Shown here in pieces: positions 7,514 to 15,143 of a stretch of DNA of 17,791 bases. Source of the stretch: Pleurocapsa sp. MO_226.B13 (GTDB lineage: Bacteria; Cyanobacteriota; Cyanobacteriia; Cyanobacteriales; Xenococcaceae); NCBI GenBank assembly GCA_030064795.1, contig JASJEI010000231.1, positions 1 through 17,791 of the forward strand, in the 5' to 3' direction. Under the pieces are notes generated by a model. The model was not told the DNA's origin. It worked only from the letters and a program-made list of their open reading frames with translations, and made no database searches. The position numbers were made by a program, and so were the translations under genes. Numbering within the stretch: position 1 is the first letter of the stretch; every line of letters begins with the position of its first letter.

Positions 7514-9286
7514 ATGTTGATAAATAATTCTAAGGGATTGGGCGCAGCCCATGCTTCGCAATCGCATTCTAACAAGAAAAATAGAAAGCTAAACAAGACT
7601 GATGAAGACATAAACTCTGACAAAAAATATCGATTGCCTTCTGAAGAACTTATAACCGAGGAAGTCAAGTTGAAAATGGAGATCGTTCAAAGTCTTACAG
7701 AACCTTGCGATCGCGCTACTTACAGTCAAAGAAAAAAAGCAGCAGCTAAGAAACTAGGTGTTTCAATTCGCTCCATAGAAAGATTGCTCAAGAAATATCG
7801 GGAGCAAGGATTAGTCGGGTTAACTAAAACCCGTTCTGACAAGGGTCAATACCGTATTGGAGAAGATTGGGAAAACTTTATTCTTGAAACCTATAAAAAG
7901 GGCAACAAAAATGGCAAAAGAATTACTCGCAATCAAGTATTTCTTAAAGTTAAAGGTCAAGCTTTACAACTAGGCTTAGATAAGAAAGACTATCCTTCTC
8001 ATCAAACTGTTTATCGGATTTTAGATCGCTTTATTGAAGATAAACAGAAAAAACTGAAAGCTCGTAGTGCTGGCTATGTTGGTTCGAGATTAACCCACAT
8101 GACTCGTGATGGAAGAGAATTAGAAGTAGAAGGAAGTAATGATGTCTGGCAATGCGATCATACTCGACTCGACATTCGATTAGTAGATGAATACGGAGTT
8201 TTAGATCGTCCTTGGTTAACTATCATTATCGATTCCTATTCTCGATGCCCAATGGGATTTTATTTAGGATTCGATGCTCCAAGTTCTAATATCGATGCTT
8301 TAGCATTGCGCCACGCCATATTGCCAAAATACTATGGCTCAGAATACCAACTAAAAAATGAATGGACTAGCTATGGCAAACCTAATTACTTTTACACTGA
8401 CGGAGGAAAAGACTTTCGTTCAATCCACATCACCGAACAGGTGGCTGTAGAACTAGAATTTAGTTGTGCATTGAGAAGGCGACCTTCTGATGGTGGTATT
8501 GTCGAACGTTTTTTCAGAAGTTTAAACGATCGCGTATTGCGAGGATTACCAGGTTATACGGGTAGAAATATTCAAGAAAGACCAAAAGATGTAGATAAAA
8601 ATGCTCTTCTTACTATTGAAGACTTAGAACAAATTCTGGTGCGTTACATAGTTGACGAATACAACCAAAAAACCGATGCTCGTAGTCACAATCAGAGTCG
8701 GATGGAGCGTTGGGAAGCAGGATTATTATTTGACCCTTATTTATATGAAGAAAGGGATTTAGACATTGCTTTAATGAAGCAGGAAAGGCGTAAGGTTCAG
8801 AAGTATGGAACAATTAATTTTGAAAGTCTGGTATATAAGTCAGAACATTTAAAAGGGATAGCTGGAGAAACTGTCTCAATAAGGTATGACCCTCAAGATA
8901 TTACCACAATCTTGGTTTACAAACGTTTATCCGACTCTACAGAACAGTTTCTTGATTATGCCCACGCTCAAGGTATTGAAGATAGAAGATTATCTTTAAG
9001 ACATCACCAAGCAATAAAACGGAAAGTTCGTGAAGAGGGGGAAGAAGTTAATAATCAGAGTATTCTGGCGATGTTAGATCGAGAAGAATTTATTGGTGAA
9101 ACTGTGACCAAAAATCTTCAACAACGTCGTCAAACTGCTCATGAAACGGTTAATCCTGTAAAGTCAGTTGTGGAAAAGTTGGATATTTCTGAACCAGAAG
9201 TAACAGATTTGGACTGTGAGGAAGATGAAGGATTACCACCTCCATTTCAAGTTAAGTATATGGATGACTTATTTGAAGACGACTAA
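7514..9286 (+). CDS. tnsB: TnsB-like DDE transposase of a V-K type CAST
   Basis: A 590-residue integrase-fold transposase that cuts and joins the transposon 3' ends. Segments: a variable N-terminus (1-50); helix-turn-helix DNA-binding domains (about 55-180, including AAAKKLGVSIRSIERLLKKY); and the RNase H-like catalytic core with Asp215 (VWQCDHTRLD), Asp296 (FYTDGGKDF) and Glu331 (GGIVERFFRSLNDR), a complete DDE triad. A beta-barrel follows, then an acidic C-terminal tail (FQVKYMDDLFEDD) in the position of the TnsC-contacting hook. Length and many blocks (IQSL/VQSL-EPCDR, GFDAPSS, RHAILPK-YGSEY, GYTG-N-QERP, ERWEAGL) match the ShCAST TnsB I remember (about 584 residues). It starts at an ATG with a weak AGGT upstream. 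The next gene, tnsC, starts 13 bases after it. It appears functional. Confidence 0.93.
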   Translation: MLINNSKGLGAAHASQSHSNKKNRKLNKTDEDINSDKKYRLPSEELITEEVKLKMEIVQSLTEPCDRATYSQRKKAAAKKLGVSIRSIERLLKKYREQGLVGLTKTRSDKGQYRIGEDWENFILETYKKGNKNGKRITRNQVFLKVKGQALQLGLDKKDYPSHQTVYRILDRFIEDKQKKLKARSAGYVGSRLTHMTRDGRELEVEGSNDVWQCDHTRLDIRLVDEYGVLDRPWLTIIIDSYSRCPMGFYLGFDAPSSNIDALALRHAILPKYYGSEYQLKNEWTSYGKPNYFYTDGGKDFRSIHITEQVAVELEFSCALRRRPSDGGIVERFFRSLNDRVLRGLPGYTGRNIQERPKDVDKNALLTIEDLEQILVRYIVDEYNQKTDARSHNQSRMERWEAGLLFDPYLYEERDLDIALMKQERRKVQKYGTINFESLVYKSEHLKGIAGETVSIRYDPQDITTILVYKRLSDSTEQFLDYAHAQGIEDRRLSLRHHQAIKRKVREEGEEVNNQSILAMLDREEFIGETVTKNLQQRRQTAHETVNPVKSVVEKLDISEPEVTDLDCEEDEGLPPPFQVKYMDDLFEDD

Positions 9287-9299
9287 GTAAATCAAAATT

Positions 9300-10160
9300 A
9301 TGACTAATACTCAAACAGTTGCTAATCAATTTGGTGGATTTGAACCGCCATCGGCTGAAATTCAAGCTGAAATAGATCGTCTAAGTCGTCAGCCTTATCT
9401 TGAATTGAATCGAGTCAAAAATTGTCACAGCTGGATGTATGAATTGCTAATGTCTAAAAGTACGGGGCTTTTAGTTGGTGCATCTCGTTCAGGGAAGACG
9501 GTTACTTGTAAGTCTTTTGCAGAAAGATATAACAAATTTAAGTCAGGTAAAGGAAAAAGAATTAAGCCTGTAGTTTATATTCAAATTCCCGTAAGTTGTG
9601 GCTCTAGAGATTTTTTTATCAAGATACTTAAAGTATTAAATAAACCTACTAATGGTAGTGCGTCGGATTTACGAGAAAGAACTTTAGATGCTTTGGCAAT
9701 TCATCAAGTTGAAATGTTAATTGTTGATGAAGCTAATCACCTGGAACAAAAAACTTTTTCCGATCTCAGGCACGTTTATGATGAAGATGAGCTTAATTTG
9801 GCAGTTCTATTAGTAGGAACGACTCATCGTCTTCAAGCAGTAGTTAAGCGTGATGAGCAAGTTGTTAATCGTTTTTTGGAAGAATACGAACTAGATCGCC
9901 TAGATGATAAGGAATTTAAACAAATGGTTGGTATTTGGGAGCGAGATGTTTTGCGATTACCCGAACCTTCAAATCTAGTCAAGGGTAAAACTTTTATGAC
10001 TTTAAAAACAGCTACCAACAAGTTAATTGGTCGATTAGACATGATTTTACGCAAAGCTGCAATTAGGTCTTTGCTTGGGGGTCATCAAAAAGTCGATCTC
10101 GACATTTTAAAACAAGTGATATCTTCAACTAAATGGTCTTATGAAAGAAAGAAAAAATAA
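9300..10160 (+). CDS. tnsC: TnsC-like AAA+ ATPase transposition regulator
   Basis: A 286-residue AAA+ ATPase. Walker A is GASRSGKT (residues 60-67) and Walker B is MLIVDEA (about 139-145), followed by the sensor-1 region VLLVGTTH and an arginine-rich C-terminal lid (IGRLDMILRKAAIRSL). In V-K systems TnsC forms ATP-dependent helical filaments on DNA that link the Cas12k/TniQ target complex to TnsB. Its length fits the short V-K type (about 276) rather than the long Tn7 TnsC. It lacks the extra termini that bind TnsD/TnsA, and there is no tnsA in the window, consistent with a copy-in (cointegrate-forming) element. Its stop overlaps the tniQ start by 20 bases, implying coupled translation. Confidence 0.92.
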   Translation: MTNTQTVANQFGGFEPPSAEIQAEIDRLSRQPYLELNRVKNCHSWMYELLMSKSTGLLVGASRSGKTVTCKSFAERYNKFKSGKGKRIKPVVYIQIPVSCGSRDFFIKILKVLNKPTNGSASDLRERTLDALAIHQVEMLIVDEANHLEQKTFSDLRHVYDEDELNLAVLLVGTTHRLQAVVKRDEQVVNRFLEEYELDRLDDKEFKQMVGIWERDVLRLPEPSNLVKGKTFMTLKTATNKLIGRLDMILRKAAIRSLLGGHQKVDLDILKQVISSTKWSYERKKK

Positions 10161-10766
10161 TGGTAGTCAGTTTTGGCTAACTAGAGTTGAACCATTAGAA
10201 GGGGAAAGTATTAGTCACTTTTTGGGTCGTTTTCGTCGCGCCAGGGGTAATCGATTTTCTGCTGCTAGTGGAGCGTGGCTTAAATACAGTCACCATTAAA
10301 ATGGGCTCAATTTATTTATAAATCAACTTTGTTAATGGTATCGATATTTACGCCCGTGACTACTAGTGGTTTAGGTCAGGTAGTAGGGTTAGGCGCAGTT
10401 TTAGCTAGATGGGAGAAGTTTTATTTTAATCCATTTCCCACTCAACAAGAATTACAAGCTTTGGCGGATGTTGTGATGTTGGATGTTGATCGCATTAGAT
10501 TAATGTTTCCACCAAAAGGAACTACGATCAAATGCAAGCCAACTCTATTGTGTGCTGCTTGTTATCAAGAAGATCCTTATCACAAGATTGAGTGGCAGTT
10601 TAAAGATAAGAAAGGATGCGATCGCCATCGGGTTCGCTTTTTGTCTAAATGTATTAACTGCGGTACTGCTTTTTTAATTCCGTCGCAATGGGAAATAGGT
10701 GAATGTCAGCATTGCGGTTTGCAGTTTGAAAAGATGGCTCGGCATCAGCAAGCAGTAAATGAGTAA
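10141..10766 (+). pseudogene. tniQ: tniQ, interrupted by a 98-bp insertion
   Basis: The first part (ATG at 10141, inside the tnsC end) reads MKERKNNGSQFWL, then EGESISHFLGRFRRARGNRFSAASG, and hits a TAA at 10297 soon after entering foreign sequence. The rest resumes in another frame from about 10363 (LGQVVGLGAVLARWEKFYFNP) and runs to the stop at 10766. It includes four zinc-ligand pairs (CAAC, CDRH, CINC, CQHC). Together the two parts make a protein of about 175 residues, close to V-K TniQ (about 167), which caps the TnsC filament and joins it to Cas12k. The insertion length (98) shifts the frame by two. Reinitiation at the TTG at 10329 or the ATG at 10335 could still make the C-terminal part, but a single TniQ chain cannot be made. 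Confidence 0.85.
10272..10369. mobile_element. 98-bp MITE-like palindromic insertion in tniQ
   Basis: CTAGTGG occurs at 10265-10271 and again at 10363-10369. Deleting one copy plus the 91 bases between them rejoins tniQ in frame (AASG-LGQVVG). The insert is nearly palindromic: ACCATTAA (10292-10299) pairs perfectly with TTAATGGT (10332-10339), and GGCTTAAATA (10277-10286) pairs at 9 of 10 positions with TATTTACGCC (10345-10354). This is the structure of a non-autonomous miniature element with a 7-bp target duplication. The outermost bases do not pair well, so the true tips are uncertain. The parent transposase family is unknown. Confidence 0.75.
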
Positions 10767-10851
10767 TGTGGAGCAATCAGGATTAAATTGTTAAACCTCT
10801 AATTTTCTATTTCCTTAATTCCTTTACTTTAGATTTCATTCCTAGAAGTTC
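10767..10851. other. Spacer after tniQ, no cas12k
   Basis: This short AT-rich stretch follows the tniQ stop, where V-K elements usually carry cas12k. It has no long frame, no right-end sites and no CRISPR repeat. The next genes run towards it from the right, so it is a convergent junction. I see no strong terminator hairpin. Confidence 0.6.
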
Positions 10852-11067
10852 TTATTTTTCAATAGCTTCACTGGCATACTTGATAGCTTAATTGAGAGAT
10901 TTAGTCTCATGTTGAGAAGGGCGAGAAAACTCATAGTGCATGAGAGCGCGAAGGGCTATACAATTTGCCATGCCAAGTTTGTATTGACTTTTCTCTGCTT
11001 CTTCTAAAATCTTCATTAACTCGAATAACTTCTCAATATTTTTTTGCTTAATATCAATTTCAAGCTC
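10852..11067 (-). pseudogene. Decayed helical reading frame continuing the TPR gene frame
   Basis: Directly after the TGA of the TPR gene (11068-11070) the same frame continues with protein-like, helix-rich sequence: ELEIDIKQKNIEKLFELMKI, then LEEAEKSQYKLGMANCIAL and a HYEFSRPSQHET segment. It meets a TAA at 10888-10890, continues with AIKYASEAIEK, and ends at a TAA at 10852-10854. An ATG at 11016 would give only 42 residues. It looks like either a former C-terminal extension of the TPR protein or the remains of a separate small helical gene. I do not recognise the family. Confidence 0.5.
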
Positions 11068-12084
11068 TCATCTCTTTTTCGAGCTACTGATTTTGGGCGA
11101 CAAAAGCCCTTTTTCTCTTTCCCCTCTAACCTGATAATAATAAGTTATTAACTGGTTAGCAGCAGCTGAATTAGGAGCAAGTTTTAACAAAGTATTGAGG
11201 AGTTGTTTTGTCTTCTTTCCCTCTGTCCCTGAAACAAGTTTAATTCGGCAACGATATTCTATCTGTCGTTTGAGGACTTGGTAATTATCAGGGGCTAAAA
11301 CAATGGCTTGATTCAAGATTTTTTCTGCTTGGTTATACCATACATTATCGATTGAATCAATGTTTTTTCCTGCTTCTTTTTGCCTTTTTTCCTGATTTAA
11401 AAAGTTGAGATTTGATGGCAACTGAGTATTCGCGTTTCCTAATGCTATGAGAGTATCATAAATATTAATTAAGGCAATAATATCATCAGGATAGCGAGAT
11501 AAAATAGCCTCAAAGGCTTTCAAAGCATCAATGTTATTTCCTATTGACCTCTGAACTTGTCCTAATGCTAACCAATGAGAGGGGTTATCGGGTTCAAAGG
11601 TAGTAGCTGAGGAGAAGGCTTCAACAGCTTTAGGAAAATTATGACGACAGACTTCTATTAAACCAATAATATGAGATTGAGTCGCCATATGAGATTGAGT
11701 AATATTTGATAATGCTGGTGAAGAAAATTTGAGACTAGAAACCAATGACAAGGAAGTTTCATATACCTCTATGGCTTCTTTTTGTCTCCCCATTAATTGT
11801 AAAATCTTCCCTAATTTTAATTGCACTGGAATTAATTGGGATTGTCGCTCAATAACTTGGCGGTATTCTTCAACAGCTTCGGGCCACTTGCCCATTCCGT
11901 AAAGCAAATCAGCTAATTCTAATCGTTTTTTCCATCCAGATGGATATCGCTGCACATACTTGGTTAATGTTTTCAGTTTTTGCTCTTCTCTAACTGGCTT
12001 TTCAGCTAAGACTAAGTTAATATTTACTTCTATCCCTGAAGGTTGGGATAAGTTTACCAAGCGAGTGAAAGTTTTTCTAGACAT
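11068..12084 (-). CDS. Tetratricopeptide-repeat protein partnered with a sigma factor
   Basis: A 338-residue soluble protein built of TPR-type helix pairs. Clear repeats: residues about 47-80 (GWKKRLELADLLYGMGKWPEAVEEYRQVI), 83-112 (GKILQLMGRQKEAIEVYETSL), about 136-165 (KAVEAFSSATTFEPDN) and 170-203 (WLALGQVQRSIGNNIDALKAF). A less regular linker follows, then another repeat-like pair (AEKILNQAIVLAPDN). There is no signal peptide or membrane helix. The start codon lies inside the end of the sigma-factor gene (31-base overlap), so the two are translationally coupled and probably functionally paired. A role as a binding partner or regulator of the sigma factor is an inference. The same frame continues past its stop with decayed coding-like sequence. 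Confidence 0.8.
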   Translation of the reverse strand: MSRKTFTRLVNLSQPSGIEVNINLVLAEKPVREEQKLKTLTKYVQRYPSGWKKRLELADLLYGMGKWPEAVEEYRQVIERQSQLIPVQLKLGKILQLMGRQKEAIEVYETSLSLVSSLKFSSPALSNITQSHMATQSHIIGLIEVCRHNFPKAVEAFSSATTFEPDNPSHWLALGQVQRSIGNNIDALKAFEAILSRYPDDIIALINIYDTLIALGNANTQLPSNLNFLNQEKRQKEAGKNIDSIDNVWYNQAEKILNQAIVLAPDNYQVLKRQIEYRCRIKLVSGTEGKKTKQLLNTLLKLAPNSAAANQLITYYYQVRGEREKGLLSPKISSSKKR

Positions 12085-12887
12085 AAGGCTGTTACCTCAT
12101 AATTAATGGCTTGTATAGGGTATTCCTTCACAATTGGAACTGAAGAATCGGACAATTCTGGTTTTTCAATTGGAAATGCCTTAGCAGCAAAATCCCTCTC
12201 AGTTTCCTGTTTGAAAGTGTTATTTACTCCAGAAAAATACTTATTTAATTGGTTTTGCAAAATGGTTCGCGCCTGTTGAATTCTTTTATAAACGCTATTC
12301 TTGGAAAGGATTAATTTTTTTGCTATATCTGAGTAAGACATTTGGTAGTAGCATAGAAGAATAAAAGGCTCTTGTAATCTGGGAGGAAGAGCATTAATTG
12401 CACGACGGATGTAAATTTTTAGTTCCTGACGAAGAATGGCTGATTCGGGAGAATCTGAATTAGAAGCAATAATTTCCGAATCTGTCACCGTAATTGCATC
12501 CATACTTTCGGTATTTTTTGCCCTTCTTTGGCGTTCTCGATGGATATCAACACAGAGATTATGAGTCATACGAGTTAGCCAGGCTTTGGGATTAGTAATT
12601 GTTGAGGCGTAGTTAGGTAATTTCTCCCAGGCTTTAAGTCTGGCTCGACTTAAGGCTTCTTCTGCATCCGTATTATTATTTCCCATCCACATTTGACAGC
12701 GACAGTAAAGATAATCTTGGTGAGGTAGCCATAATTGCCAAAAAGCATGGCGATTTCCTTCAGCAATGCTTTGTAATAAAATTTGCTCTTTTGATTCTGT
12801 TCCTGTTTTTACTATGTCTTTATTTAACTTAATAGAGCTTTTTTGATAAGCAGTGATCTGACAATTATAAGAAGCTGAGGTTAGCAT
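12054..12887 (-). CDS. ECF-like sigma-70 family RNA polymerase sigma factor
   Basis: About 277 residues from the ATG at 12887; a TTG at 12920 would add 11. Numbered from that TTG, region 2 spans about 47-130: AEGNRHAFWQLW, then DAEEALSRARLKAWEKL and NPKAWLTRMTHNLCVDIHRE, the -10 recognition helix. Region 4 is at about 175-222: LPPRLQEPFILLCYYQMSYS, then the helix-turn-helix IAKKLILSKNSVYKRIQQAR that reads the -35 element. Regions 1.1 and 3 are absent, as in ECF (group 4) sigma factors. A C-terminal tail of about 65 residues with no known motif is an extra. The 3' end overlaps the TPR gene. No anti-sigma factor with a membrane helix is adjacent, so the TPR partner is the obvious candidate regulator. 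Confidence 0.88.
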   Translation of the reverse strand: MLTSASYNCQITAYQKSSIKLNKDIVKTGTESKEQILLQSIAEGNRHAFWQLWLPHQDYLYCRCQMWMGNNNTDAEEALSRARLKAWEKLPNYASTITNPKAWLTRMTHNLCVDIHRERQRRAKNTESMDAITVTDSEIIASNSDSPESAILRQELKIYIRRAINALPPRLQEPFILLCYYQMSYSDIAKKLILSKNSVYKRIQQARTILQNQLNKYFSGVNNTFKQETERDFAAKAFPIEKPELSDSSVPIVKEYPIQAINYEVTALCLEKLSLAW

Positions 12888-13396
12888 TATTTCTTCGGTG
12901 ATTAGACTTTTTTTAACCAAAAAATCTTAGATTAATGATGAATTAATCACAATCAAAATACCTTTTTAAAAGCCATTTATTTGAAGCAAAAAAAAATAGA
13001 TCATTACTTCAATATTGCGCTTTTCTTGGCTTTCATAAGATATCAAAAAGAAAATACAGAAAAGATTTCAACCTTTATTATTTGATTGTTCTAGGAATTT
13101 TCTGGCTCTTATATATAAAAGATACAAAATATTTCTCAAAGATTTCAACCTATAAAATTAATAAATTTTTAATCAATAAAAAACCGCCCAAACTCAGTAA
13201 AAACTAATATGGAAAACCTAGAGCTTAATAAAATTAATGAGATGACATCTTGATTTTTTATGAGATTTTTATTATTTTTTTATTAGAGAGGTAGAAATTT
13301 AGGGGTAAAGAATTTATTTTTCTCCCTCTGGGGGAATTTCTAAGTAATTTTGCCTAATTTCCAGTAGACAATAACAAAAATATAATTAAAATTTGT
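12888..13396. other. AT-rich divergent control region between sigma and AAA genes
   Basis: About 500 gene-free, very AT-rich bases separate two divergently transcribed genes, so it must hold both promoters. A 14-base direct repeat, AAAGATTTCAACCT, occurs at 13061-13074 and 13138-13151 (77 bases apart). A small hairpin TTCTCCC-TCT-GGGGGAA lies near 13319-13335, upstream of the AAA gene. The direct repeat could be an operator or a sigma-factor recognition element, but nothing in the sequence proves this. Confidence 0.5.
13061..13151. repeat. Direct repeat AAAGATTTCAACCT, two copies
   Basis: Two perfect 14-base copies (13061-13074 and 13138-13151) with start points 77 bases apart, in the divergent promoter region. 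Flanking bases differ. Only two copies are seen and the repeated unit is too short for a CRISPR repeat. Confidence 0.6.
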
Positions 13397-14773
13397 ATGA
13401 GTTTAGAGCCGATCCTTGATGTTCTCAATAGGCAACTGCTCGACTTTGACAATCACTGTCTCAATTCCACTGAAATTTTAGTTCTGCGAGGCATCTGGAA
13501 CAATCAGACCTATAATGAAATTGCCCAACAGGAGGGTTATAGCACTAGCTATTTTGCCAATGTTGTTGCTCCAGAGTTATGGCGACGACTCTCTAATCTC
13601 ACAGGAAGGCGAGTGACCAAGAAAAACTGTCGGGTCATACTACAACATACTTATATTTCGGCACCAACCACATCAGTAACAAGCTTATCGACACAACCGT
13701 TAGGGAACTCATCCCCTAATCTTCAACAGCCTAGTTCTCCTGTTTATCCCTGTGGTGCAGTACCCCTCAACTCTCCCTTTTACCTTGAACAACTCTCCCT
13801 GGAAACCCAGATTATTGAAGAAATTGCCAAACCTGGTGGTTTAGTGCGGATAAAAGCCCCTCAAGAAATGGGGAAAACGTCTCTATTGTTGAGAATTTTA
13901 GATACTTGTGAACAACAGTTAGGCTACCAAACTGTTAGTTTGAACTTGCAGAAGGCTGACCAAATTATCCTACAGGATATAGACCATTTTTTGCGTTGGT
14001 TATGTATAAATTGCGCTCGTAAACTCGGACTTAAACCCAAGTTGGATGACTATTGGGATGAAGATCTTGGAAGTAAAATGAGTTGGACAATTTATTTTGA
14101 AGAGTATATTTTAGAGGAAATAGAGAGTCCGCTTGTCCTCGCCTTGGATGAAGTTAACCAGGTTTTTGAACATCCTCAAGTAGCTGAAGATTTTTTACCC
14201 CTCTTGCGTTCTTGTTATGAAGAAGCTAAAAGGCTTCCTATCTGGCAAAAGCTTCGCTTAATAATCGTTCATTCCACTGAAATTTATGTTTCCCTTCAGC
14301 TAGAACAATCTCCTTTTAATATTGGATTACCGATTGAGTTAGAGGGTTTTAGTCAACAGCAGGTACAGCAGTTGGCTCGACAATATGGATTAAACTGGAT
14401 AAAGGAACCAGAAATTCAACAGTTAATGGAATTAGTTGGAGGACATCCTGCCTTAATTAATCTGGCACTTTATCAAATCAGTCAACAAAAAATAACCATT
14501 AAGCAATTATTAGCAACTGCGGCGACGACCACTGGTATTTATTCCCATCACTTACAGCGTCATTGGGTAAGATTGCAAGAACAACCAGAATTAGCTAGTG
14601 CTTTTCAAAATGTTTGTCAAGCAACTGAACCTGTTTTCTTAGAGCCAATTATTGCTTATAAGCTCAACAGTATGGGCTTAATTCATTTAGAAGGAAATCA
14701 AACAATTGTCAGTTGCAGATTGTATCGGGAATATTTTGAGAGTCAGTGGGAAAAAAATATTGTAAAGAATTGA
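13397..14773 (+). CDS. HTH plus AAA-like ATPase (AAA_35 type)
   Basis: A 458-residue cytoplasmic STAND-like protein. Residues about 1-85 form a helix-turn-helix domain (STEILVLRGIWNNQTYNEIA, then YSTSYFANVVAPELWRRLS). This type of N-terminal HTH is common in cyanobacterial AAA-like and vWA-MoxR-associated (VMAP) conflict and signalling proteins. A Ser/Pro-rich linker follows (about 88-117). The AAA-like domain begins FYLEQLSLETQIIEEI, with Walker A APQEMGKTS (154-162) and Walker B LVLALDEVN (Asp251, Glu252), and an arginine-containing region further on. No effector domain (TIR, WD40, protease) is fused after the ATPase, so it is shorter than many family members. It is divergent from the sigma factor gene. 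Role uncertain: NTP-dependent regulator or part of a conflict system. Confidence 0.8.
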   Translation: MSLEPILDVLNRQLLDFDNHCLNSTEILVLRGIWNNQTYNEIAQQEGYSTSYFANVVAPELWRRLSNLTGRRVTKKNCRVILQHTYISAPTTSVTSLSTQPLGNSSPNLQQPSSPVYPCGAVPLNSPFYLEQLSLETQIIEEIAKPGGLVRIKAPQEMGKTSLLLRILDTCEQQLGYQTVSLNLQKADQIILQDIDHFLRWLCINCARKLGLKPKLDDYWDEDLGSKMSWTIYFEEYILEEIESPLVLALDEVNQVFEHPQVAEDFLPLLRSCYEEAKRLPIWQKLRLIIVHSTEIYVSLQLEQSPFNIGLPIELEGFSQQQVQQLARQYGLNWIKEPEIQQLMELVGGHPALINLALYQISQQKITIKQLLATAATTTGIYSHHLQRHWVRLQEQPELASAFQNVCQATEPVFLEPIIAYKLNSMGLIHLEGNQTIVSCRLYREYFESQWEKNIVKN

Positions 14774-14927
14774 TATTTTACGAATTTAAATGACATCTTC
14801 TAAAATAATTTCAAAAAAGTTCCTTCCTATCTGATGACTCCTTTATGTTGAGGTATTACGTTTACGGGTTTTTCCAGAAAAACAACTTTCTCCTGAAGAG
14901 AAAACCAGAATTAAAGCAGAAGACGCA

Positions 14928-15143
14928 GTGTTTTATAAGCGTTGTCGAGAGGTATTTGATAGAGTTCAACCAGATTTGATTGAAGAGCATTATGATTGGT
15001 TTATTATTATTGAACCTGATAGTGGGGAGTATTTTATCGATGAAGATGAAAAGGTAGCACTTTCAAAATCACGTTCTCAACATCCAGGGAAAAAGTGTAT
15101 TATTATGCGAATTAATGAAACAGGAACTTGTGGGACAATATGA
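14928..15143 (+). CDS. Small acidic protein paired with a retropepsin-like protease
   Basis: 71 residues from a GTG, ending in RINETGTCGTI. The core FYKRCREVFDRVQPDLIEEH, then YDWFIIIEPDSGEYFIDEDE, matches a small cyanobacterial family I know only as hypothetical, normally encoded just before an aspartic (retropepsin-like) protease gene. That arrangement is seen here: the next ATG overlaps its stop (ATGA, 15140-15143). The frame is open upstream to 14838 with plausible residues (LRVFPEKQLSPEEKTRIKAE) but no ATG, GTG or TTG, so the natural start may have been lost or frameshifted (an ATG lies out of frame at 14845). The function is unknown. Confidence 0.6.
   Translation: MFYKRCREVFDRVQPDLIEEHYDWFIIIEPDSGEYFIDEDEKVALSKSRSQHPGKKCIIMRINETGTCGTI

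Larger units (their letters stand above)
7192..10766 (+). mobile_element. Type V-K CAST-like (Tn7-like) transposition module, left end known, right end not found
   Basis: The element begins at TGTACA (7192-7197), the terminal sequence of known V-K CRISPR-associated transposons. An array of TnsB-type sites follows, then tnsB-tnsC-tniQ on the plus strand, in the V-K order. The end at 10766 is only the last transposition gene. No TGTACA with inverted TnsB-type sites was found to the right, and no cas12k (which usually follows tniQ), CRISPR repeat or tracrRNA was found down to 17791. The five bases before the end (GTAAT, 7187-7191) would be one copy of the expected 5-bp target duplication. The downstream genes may be cargo. 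The V-K assignment rests on remembered similarity of TnsB, TnsC and TniQ to Scytonema CAST proteins; a Cas-less relative is possible. Confidence 0.8.

Noticed and set aside
8613..8813. Minus-strand open frame inside tnsB
   Set aside because: It is an antisense shadow of a strongly supported coding region, with no family resemblance. The same reasoning applies to frames opposite tnsC, the kinase and the GC-rich pair.
10767..11067. A cas12k remnant or tracrRNA downstream of tniQ
   Set aside because: The only protein-like signal is on the minus strand, in frame with the TPR gene, and shows no RuvC-type motif. No repeat complementary to a CRISPR repeat is seen.
11090..11105. GGGCGACAAAA as an inverted TnsB site marking the right end
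   Set aside because: It is a single copy inside the TPR coding sequence with no second site or TGTACA tip nearby.
13061..13151. The two 14-mers as remnants of a CRISPR array
   Set aside because: The repeated unit is only 14 bases, there are just two copies, the flanks differ, and it does not resemble a V-K repeat.
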